NCBI GenBank assembly: GCA_009885515.1
Contig: VFKO01000307.1
Location: forward strand, 1 to 5,005
Reading direction: 5' to 3'
DNA: 5,005 nucleotides
DNA from: Rhodobiaceae bacterium
GTDB taxonomy: Bacteria; Pseudomonadota; Alphaproteobacteria; Micropepsales; Micropepsaceae
The translations under genes and the position numbers were made by a program. The number at the start of each line of letters is the position of its first letter. Position 1 is the stretch's first letter. Positions 1 to 3,514 of the stretch are shown here, one piece after another. The notes beneath the pieces are model-generated. The model worked only from the letters and a program-made list of their open reading frames with translations. It searched no databases and was not told where the DNA came from.

Positions 1-197
1 CTGCGTCCCGTCCTGCGTCATCGTCGTGCTCCACCATGAGAATCAGTGGATGACGACAGATTCAGCACTTCAACCGTTTGTCACGAACTTCTTCACCCGA
101 TTGCCCTGGAAGCAGGTGCGGGGCGGATTGCGCCGAATCACTTGCCGCCTCATCATCCAAGCAGTGATTCTCCGGAACGGCGGGCAAAGATAGCGCT
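1..197. other. Left-edge region with no assignable gene; possible gene tail or divergent regulatory region
   Basis: Two readings compete. On the + strand one frame is open from base 2 to a TAG at 191-193, 4 nt before the next start codon, so it could be the last ~63 codons of an upstream gene in the same operon. I recognise no motif in that translation. On the - strand an ATG at 21-19, preceded by a GGTGGAG-like ribosome site about 7 nt away, could be the start of a divergent gene leaving the window, which would make 22-197 a divergent promoter region. The GANTC cluster and the inverted repeat at 135-170 slightly favour the second reading. Too little sequence is present to decide. Confidence 0.2.
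135..170. repeat. Inverted repeat GAATCACT / AGTGATTC
   Basis: GAATCACT (135-142) is matched by its exact reverse complement AGTGATTC (163-170) across a 20-nt spacer, ending 27 nt before the 198 start codon. Each arm carries a GANTC site. It could be an operator or a weak RNA hairpin in the leader of the following gene; there is no T-run, so it does not look like a terminator. An 8-bp arm can arise by chance. Confidence 0.3.
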
Positions 198-395
198 ATG
201 GCAAGCCCAACAGATTTTGCAGTGAAACATAGTTTGGCAACTGCGGGAGCCATTCCTGCAACAATTGTCACGACCTGGTACCTGGAGACGCTGAGTGCTT
301 CGGGCATCGCGTTGTTGTTTGTCTTTTTCCTGGCCGTGTTCAATGGCCTGGCGACGCAGATCAAGCACAGGCGCAAGTCGTCCGAGCAGGACTAG
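198..395 (+). CDS. Small membrane protein of unknown function (65 aa)
   Basis: I do not recognise a family. One clear transmembrane helix covers about residues 33-53 (rich in L, F, V and A) and is followed by a basic stretch, KHRRK at 57-60 region, then a short acidic end. The positive-inside rule therefore puts the C-terminus in the cytoplasm. Residues 12-29 are mildly hydrophobic and could form a second, weaker helix. The start has only a poor ribosome site (GGCGGG about 13 nt upstream), so the start is likely but not certain. The stop is 25 nt before the next gene, which has a good ribosome site, so the two are probably co-transcribed and this peptide may be an inner-membrane companion of the exported protein downstream. 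Codon use matches the neighbours. Confidence 0.6.
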   Translation: MASPTDFAVKHSLATAGAIPATIVTTWYLETLSASGIALLFVFFLAVFNGLATQIKHRRKSSEQD

Positions 396-406
396 TACCC
401 ACGAAC

Positions 407-414
407 GGGAAAGG
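407..414 (+). promoter_or_regulatory. Ribosome binding site fixing the 421 start
   Basis: GGGAAAGG lies 6 nt before ATG 421. The frame is open further upstream to a possible ATG at 295, but that extension overlaps the 65-aa gene in another frame and would put arginine- and cysteine-rich sequence ahead of the membrane helix. The 421 start gives a clean export signal. Confidence 0.6.
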
Positions 415-420
415 TTTGAC

Positions 421-1389
421 ATGCAGCGGGCTATGATTTTTGCCGGGGCGGTTGTGCTTGCGGGGCTGGTGGCGGGCACCTTTGCGTTGATGCCGAATGC
501 CTCTGCGCCCGAACAGCACGTTTCTGCGCCGCCTGCGGGTGCAGGCCAGGGTGCGCCGCCTCCCTTGGAAACGGACGAGCCTGTGGGAGGCAGCGGTCCG
601 CCGGGGGTTGACCCGCTGCCACCGCCTTCGGACATGCCCCCCGCTGCGGGCCCTGGTGGTGAGCCCCGGCCTGAAGACCTTCCGCCGTCCACAGGGGACG
701 ATACTTATACGGCTGGTGAGGCGCCAGGCAGGCCGACGGCATTCCCGGTGAAGAATGGTCACAGCGGCAGCAAGGTGATCAGCTATTTCCAGTTTTCGAA
801 AACGACCATTGATGCGCGCAGGGCCTTTGGCTTTGTGTTGCTGCCAAAAGCGGCGATCACTGAAAGTGAGAAGAAAGTTCAAAAGGATTTCTGTGAGACA
901 ATTTTGGCGACGCTCGATTTCCTGTCGCCGGGAGCGGCAGGCGCGCGCAGCGACGTATTGGCGACGTATTGGCCGATCGTGGCAACGCGTGGCGCTTATG
1001 AGATCACGGAAGCGTTCACACAGCGCAATTGCGGAGATTTGCTTGCCTGGTACGATCATGCGTTGGCACGGAAACTGGCGTTGAAGGCTGGCGTTGTTGA
1101 GCTGACCGGCCCGTTGCTGATTACGTGGCCGTCGGCGGTGGGCGCAGGCGACGAAGGGCGCGATCCGCTGATTGTTGATTTTTCGAAAGCCAATCACGAG
1201 CGGGCATCGAAGACTTTGCAGTACTGGTTTCGCCAGTTGAAGAACCGGCCGGAACTTTGGACCAACCGCATCCGTGAAGGCACAATCCGCGCCGAGCTTG
1301 CGGACGCGGTGAATGAAACTGCAGGTGTGATGCTGGCGGTGATGACGGGCAAGTGGGAGAGCGTGACGGCGGTGTCGGGGTCGCCGTAG
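421..1389 (+). CDS. Membrane-anchored, proline-rich exported protein of unknown function (322 aa)
   Basis: Family not recognised. Residues 4-23 form a hydrophobic N-terminal helix, either a signal peptide or an uncleaved anchor. The nearest signal-peptidase-like motif (ASA before P30) has proline at +1, which disfavours cleavage, so an inner-membrane anchor facing the periplasm is more likely. Residues 26-105 are a disordered linker rich in Pro, Gly and Ala, of the sort that spans the cell wall or periplasm. Residues 110-317 look like a compact, mostly helical domain with several tryptophans and only two cysteines, C158 (DFCET) and C204 (RNCGD), which could form one disulfide after export. 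No enzyme motif was found. It follows the small membrane gene by 25 nt. An exact 11-bp tandem repeat at 950-971 lies inside the gene in codons 177-184. Coding in this frame looks normal on both sides of the repeat, so the gene appears intact. Confidence 0.75.
   Translation: MQRAMIFAGAVVLAGLVAGTFALMPNASAPEQHVSAPPAGAGQGAPPPLETDEPVGGSGPPGVDPLPPPSDMPPAAGPGGEPRPEDLPPSTGDDTYTAGEAPGRPTAFPVKNGHSGSKVISYFQFSKTTIDARRAFGFVLLPKAAITESEKKVQKDFCETILATLDFLSPGAAGARSDVLATYWPIVATRGAYEITEAFTQRNCGDLLAWYDHALARKLALKAGVVELTGPLLITWPSAVGAGDEGRDPLIVDFSKANHERASKTLQYWFRQLKNRPELWTNRIREGTIRAELADAVNETAGVMLAVMTGKWESVTAVSGSP
950..971 (+). repeat. Perfect 11-bp tandem duplication inside a gene
   Basis: GCGACGTATTG at 950-960 is repeated exactly at 961-971. 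Because 11 is not a multiple of three, the two copies are read in different frames (S-D-V-L, then A-T-Y-W). Loss of one copy would shift the frame and reach a TGA about 13 codons later. Directly visible; any functional role is inference. Confidence 0.85.
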
Positions 1390-1390
1390 G

Positions 1391-1457
1391 GCCCTCATCC
1401 GTCACGGGCCGCGAAGGTGCGGCCCGTGCCACCTTCTCCCGCAAGCGGGCGAAGGGC
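1391..1457. repeat. REP-like mosaic palindromic intergenic element (two hairpins)
   Basis: Two hairpins are packed just after the stop of the preceding gene. Hairpin 1 has perfect 10-bp arms, CACGGGCCGC (1403-1412) and GCGGCCCGTG (1419-1428), with a 6-nt loop. Hairpin 2 has 11-bp arms CCTTCTCCCGC (1432-1442) and GCGGGCGAAGG (1445-1455) with one mismatch and an AA centre. Outer arms GCCCT (1391-1395) and AGGGC (1453-1457) are also complementary but compete with hairpin 2. The arrangement, CCCTCATCCG followed by a variable hairpin and then ACCTTCTCCCGC, resembles the RIME/REP-type elements repeated between genes in many alphaproteobacteria (from memory, not searched). It could attenuate read-through from the gene upstream or protect its 3' end; no T-run follows, so it is not a classical terminator. 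Confidence 0.65.
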
Positions 1458-1526
1458 TATCATTTCTATAGATTGCCGTTCACTCAGTTATGATAGTGGG
1501 TATCAGCGCGTTGCCACCTTTCAAAT

Positions 1527-1532
1527 AGAGGA
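1527..1532 (+). promoter_or_regulatory. Ribosome binding site fixing the sodC start
   Basis: AGAGGA stands 7 nt before ATG 1540. The frame stays open back to 1417, but that extension would translate the REP-like hairpins and destroy the lipoprotein signal, so 1540 is the start. Confidence 0.65.
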
Positions 1533-1539
1533 CTCTTCC

Positions 1540-2112
1540 ATGCGGAAAATTATTTTGGTGTCGGCCGTTTTTTTGCCGCTGCTTGCTGCATGCTCGATTG
1601 ATCTGGTTGACGAGCAGGGAGGCGGTGGGCGCAGTGCGGGCTCGCGTGTCTCCGTGAAGATGTTTACGATCACCGCGAAAGGCACGGGCGACGACATCGG
1701 CACTCTGATGCTGATGGATTCGCGTGGCGGATTGCGCATCGAGCCGGCGCTGGGGTCGTTGCCGCCTGGTGCGCACGGTTTTCATTTGCATGAAAACGCA
1801 AACTGCGGGGCGGGGATGAAGGACGGAAAAATGCAAGCCGGGATTGGTGCCGGGGGGCATTTCGATCCGCGGGCCACGGGCAAGCACGCGGGGCCAATGG
1901 GCAATGGTCACCAGGGCGATCTGCCCGCCCTCAAGGTGAACACCGAAGGCAATGCTTTCGAAATGATGCACGCGTTGCATCTTTCGGTGAACGATTTGCG
2001 GGGACGCGCCTTCGTGATCCACGAGGGTAGCGATAATTTCTCCGATCAACCCAAACCGCTGGGCGGCGGCGGCGCGCGCATTGCGTGCGGTGTGTTTCCG
2101 GCGGAAAAGTGA
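1540..2112 (+). CDS. sodC: Cu/Zn superoxide dismutase, lipoprotein form
   Basis: Converts superoxide to hydrogen peroxide and oxygen (EC 1.15.1.1) outside the cytoplasm, protecting the envelope. The 190-residue product starts with a lipoprotein signal peptide whose lipobox is LAAC at 15-18, so C18 should be lipidated after cleavage; S19 at +2 suggests outer-membrane sorting. A short Gly-rich linker (27-35) leads to the catalytic beta-barrel. Copper ligands are H82 and H84 (GFHLHENANC), the bridging H107 (GGHFDP) and H161 (VIHEGSDN). Zinc ligands are H107, H116 (TGKH), H124 and D127 (GHQGDLP). C89 and C183 form the family disulfide, and R180 in GGGGARIACG is the substrate-guiding arginine. Nothing essential is missing, and the length fits bacterial SodC plus linker. 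It stands alone between the REP-like element and an AT-rich gap, so it is probably its own transcription unit. Function is very secure; membrane anchoring is a strong inference from the lipobox. Confidence 0.96.
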   Translation: MRKIILVSAVFLPLLAACSIDLVDEQGGGGRSAGSRVSVKMFTITAKGTGDDIGTLMLMDSRGGLRIEPALGSLPPGAHGFHLHENANCGAGMKDGKMQAGIGAGGHFDPRATGKHAGPMGNGHQGDLPALKVNTEGNAFEMMHALHLSVNDLRGRAFVIHEGSDNFSDQPKPLGGGGARIACGVFPAEK

Positions 2113-2140
2113 GAGAGGGTATGGGCTTTTTAATTCAAAA

Positions 2141-2169
2141 TTGTCGTATTCACTTAATTTGAATGCAAT
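2141..2169 (+). promoter_or_regulatory. Candidate sigma70-type promoter for the ParA / RHH operon
   Basis: TTGTCG (2141-2146) and TGCAAT (2164-2169) are separated by 17 bp, each matching four of six consensus bases, in the only AT-rich stretch between sodC and the ATPase gene. The predicted -10 box falls inside the palindrome and second hexamer of the repeat element at 2156-2175, as expected for a repressed promoter. Weak matches, supported mainly by position. Confidence 0.35.
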
Positions 2170-2175
2170 TTGCAT
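2156..2175. promoter_or_regulatory. Candidate operator: paired AATTTG hexamers and a 13-bp palindrome
   Basis: AATTTG occurs at 2156-2161 and 2167-2172, 11 bp apart (about one helical turn). The second copy lies inside the perfect odd palindrome ATGCAA-T-TTGCAT (2163-2175). A further inverted copy, ATTCAAA (2133-2139), pairs with TTTGAAT (2158-2164). A very similar pair precedes the TadG-like gene at 3430-3445. Ribbon-helix-helix regulators commonly bind short direct or inverted repeats next to their own promoters, so the downstream RHH protein is the natural candidate ligand (inference). Confidence 0.45.
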
Positions 2176-2211
2176 GGCGTAGCGTGCGCATTGAACTGGA
2201 GTGTTCTTCGC

Positions 2212-2952
2212 ATGCCGCAGACTATGCACGTGATTGTCTTTGCCTCGCAAAAGGGCGGGTCAGGAAAGACGACTTTGGCCGGCCATATTGGCGTGCAGGC
2301 GGAGCTTTCGGGTGCCGGACCGGTGGCATTGATCGACACCGATCCGCAGGGAAGTCTGGCCAAATGGTGGAATTGCCGTGAGTCCGACTCGCCGGCCTTC
2401 ATCCATTCCGTGTTTACAAATCTGGTTCACGATCTGGACGAGGCGCGCGCGCAGGGGTTCAAACTTATCGTCATCGATACGCCGCCTGCGGTGACCAAGG
2501 CTATTTCCGAAGTCGTGAGCTTTGCCGACCTTGTTGTGCTGCCCACGCGTCCAAGCCCGCACGATCTGCGGGCCGTGGGTCCGACGATCGACATTTGCCA
2601 GACGCGCAAGAAGCCGATGATTTTTGTGCTGAACGCGGCAACGGCGCGGGCGCGTATTACGATGGAGGCGGCGGTGGCGCTGTCGCAACATGGGACCGTG
2701 GCGCCGACGACCATTCACAACCGGACCGATTTTGCGGCATCGATGATCGACGGGCGCACGGTGATGGAGGTTGAGCCCGAAGGCAAGTCGGCCGAGGAAG
2801 TGGCAGGCCTGTGGGAATATATTCAGCTGCGGCTGATGCGGATCGACGCGACGGCGCATGAAGTGTCCGATGTGTTAAAAGCAATTCCTGTGTCACGGCA
2901 CGTGAATGCCCTTGGCCGTCCAGTGCCGGCGTTTGGCCGCCGGGCGGTGTAA
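2212..2952 (+). CDS. ParA/MinD-family ATPase (type Ib-like, 246 aa)
   Basis: A dimerising cytoplasmic ATPase of the deviant Walker family, whose members position plasmids, chromosomes or protein cargo on the nucleoid or membrane. Visible motifs are the deviant Walker A QKGGSGKTT at 13-21 (signature lysine K14, P-loop K19), Walker A' IDTDPQGS at 41-48, Walker B LIVIDTPP at 85-92 (D89), the PTRPSPHDL switch region at 111-119, and the family C-terminal pattern around IDGRTVMEVEP. It has no N-terminal DNA-binding domain, unlike type Ia ParA, and no receiver domain, unlike CpaE/TadZ of Tad pili. About 40 residues (208-246) extend past the usual small ParA fold and end with several arginines. Start 2212 was chosen for GGAG at 2198-2201; ATG 2224 and TTG 2170 are alternatives. 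The partner gene begins 2 nt after the stop, as in parF-parG or virC1-virC2 pairs. No parS, plasmid replication gene or ParB is visible, so the cargo is unknown. Confidence 0.9.
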   Translation: MPQTMHVIVFASQKGGSGKTTLAGHIGVQAELSGAGPVALIDTDPQGSLAKWWNCRESDSPAFIHSVFTNLVHDLDEARAQGFKLIVIDTPPAVTKAISEVVSFADLVVLPTRPSPHDLRAVGPTIDICQTRKKPMIFVLNAATARARITMEAAVALSQHGTVAPTTIHNRTDFAASMIDGRTVMEVEPEGKSAEEVAGLWEYIQLRLMRIDATAHEVSDVLKAIPVSRHVNALGRPVPAFGRRAV

Positions 2953-2954
2953 AG

Positions 2955-3401
2955 ATGCCGAGATTTGCTTCGCTGACTGCAGGACTATTGGCGCGAAAGG
3001 GTGAAGCGGCACCCGCGGCAACGCCATTTGGCGAACAACTCCTGATGCGGGTTGGCTCGCAGCGGGCGGATATTCAAGGATTGACGCCGATGGCGCATCC
3101 TGGTTCAGCCAAAGCTGACGCAGTTGCCAAGCGTCCGCTTTACGACGTGACGCATAGCGAAGAAGAGCGTTTGGACACGAACTGCGGTTCGTGTGTGGGC
3201 CAGATGAGCGACGATCCTGGTAAGACGTTCCATGTGAATTTGCGGCTCAAGCGGGCACGGTTTGTGAAATTGAAGTTGTCGGCGGCGCTGTTACGGCGGT
3301 CGGCGCAGGACATCGTCAGTGAAGCGTTGGACTTATGGTTTGAGGGACTCCCCTCCGATGTGATCGGGGACTGCGCCTGTATGAAGGCGTCCGGGGACTG
3401 A
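2955..3401 (+). CDS. Probable ribbon-helix-helix partner protein of the ParA-type ATPase (148 aa)
   Basis: Probably the DNA-binding or adaptor partner of the upstream ATPase, acting in the cytoplasm. Residues 92-130 fit a ribbon-helix-helix domain: a strand FHVNLRL (92-98) with alternating polar residues H93, N95 and R97 that would enter the DNA groove, helix A about 100-114, a turn at S116, and helix B 117-130 ending in LDLWF. The spacing agrees with my memory of ParG-type proteins. The first 20 residues contain basic R3, R14 and K15 in a tail that could stimulate the ATPase, as the flexible tail of ParG does. Residues 20-90 look disordered. Unusual for this fold are two close cysteine pairs, C77/C80 before the domain and C140/C142 after it. 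The gene starts 2 nt after the ATPase stop with only a weak ribosome site (GCGGTG), so translational coupling is likely. No family name is claimed beyond RHH-like. Confidence 0.7.
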   Translation: MPRFASLTAGLLARKGEAAPAATPFGEQLLMRVGSQRADIQGLTPMAHPGSAKADAVAKRPLYDVTHSEEERLDTNCGSCVGQMSDDPGKTFHVNLRLKRARFVKLKLSAALLRRSAQDIVSEALDLWFEGLPSDVIGDCACMKASGD

Positions 3402-3427
3402 TCGCGGCGCCACGTGCTGGACTTGAG

Positions 3428-3446
3428 ACAATTTGATTCAATTTGT
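3428..3446. promoter_or_regulatory. Candidate operator: second AATTTG pair, imperfect 19-bp palindrome
   Basis: CAATTTG occurs at 3429-3435 and again at 3439-3445, exactly 10 bp apart. Together they form a near-palindrome from ACAA to TTGT with one mismatched pair besides the centre, and a GATTC (GANTC) site lies in the middle. The layout AATTTGA, 2-3 nt, CAATTTG matches the element before the ATPase gene at 2156-2172. It overlaps the -35 box of the candidate promoter of the TadG-like gene. Confidence 0.45.
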
Positions 3447-3462
3447 GGGTGGTGAATTTAAT
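3433..3462 (+). promoter_or_regulatory. Candidate promoter for the TadG/TadE-like genes
   Basis: TTGATT (3433-3438) and TTTAAT (3457-3462, five of six bases as in TATAAT) are 18 bp apart. Transcription would begin near 3469, just before the palindrome at 3474-3486 and about 45 nt before the start codon. No terminator separates this from the preceding gene, so read-through from the ATPase operon is also possible. Confidence 0.35.
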
Positions 3463-3473
3463 CTGCTGAAAGA

Positions 3474-3486
3474 TGTGCCCGGCACA
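3474..3486. promoter_or_regulatory. Perfect 13-bp dyad TGTGCC-C-GGCACA
   Basis: Six-base arms TGTGCC (3474-3479) and GGCACA (3481-3486) flank one central C, 28 nt before ATG 3515 and just after the predicted transcription start. It could be an operator for a dimeric regulator. As RNA it cannot form a stable hairpin with a one-base centre, so a DNA-binding role is more likely than a structural one. The regulator is unknown. Confidence 0.35.
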
Positions 3487-3502
3487 ATCGGCGAGATCAT
3501 TC

Positions 3503-3508
3503 GAGGTG
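3503..3508 (+). promoter_or_regulatory. Ribosome binding site fixing the 3515 start
   Basis: GAGGTG lies 6 nt before ATG 3515. The frame extends up to ATG 3473, but that start would sit at the predicted transcript end, would translate the dyad, and would add 14 residues not typical of TadG-like N-termini. Confidence 0.65.
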
Positions 3509-3514
3509 CATATC

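Noticed and set aside
361..1398. Long open frame on the - strand (and shorter ones at 153-692)
   Set aside because: Lies opposite the 421-1389 gene; the translation is rich in Arg, His and Pro with no motif or ribosome site, as expected of an antisense shadow in GC-rich DNA.
1489..1494. TATGAT as a -10 box for sodC
   Set aside because: No acceptable -35 box at 16-18 bp spacing (CTATAG region), so only an isolated hexamer; sodC probably has a promoter in 1458-1526 but I cannot place it.
2095..2131. Terminator after sodC (TTTCC-GGC-GGAAA and a later T5 run)
   Set aside because: The stem is only 5 bp and lies 19 nt before the T-run; the alternative AAAAG/CTTTT stem has a 16-nt loop. Neither is convincing.
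2130..2157. CtrA-type site (two TTAA half sites at 2130 and 2154)
   Set aside because: The gap is 20 bp rather than the 7 bp of the CtrA consensus TTAA-N7-TTAA.
2170..2211. TTG 2170 as the start of the ParA-type protein
   Set aside because: It would start inside the palindromic operator and predicted promoter, lacks a ribosome site, and adds residues before the usual ParA N-terminus.
1480..2250. Long open frame on the - strand opposite sodC
   Set aside because: sodC is certain from its metal ligands; the antisense translation has no recognisable motif.
3365..3400. 9-bp direct repeat CGGGGACTG at 3365 and 3392
   Set aside because: Spacing is 27 bp, in frame, and both copies encode Gly-Asp near the end of the RHH gene; most likely coding coincidence.
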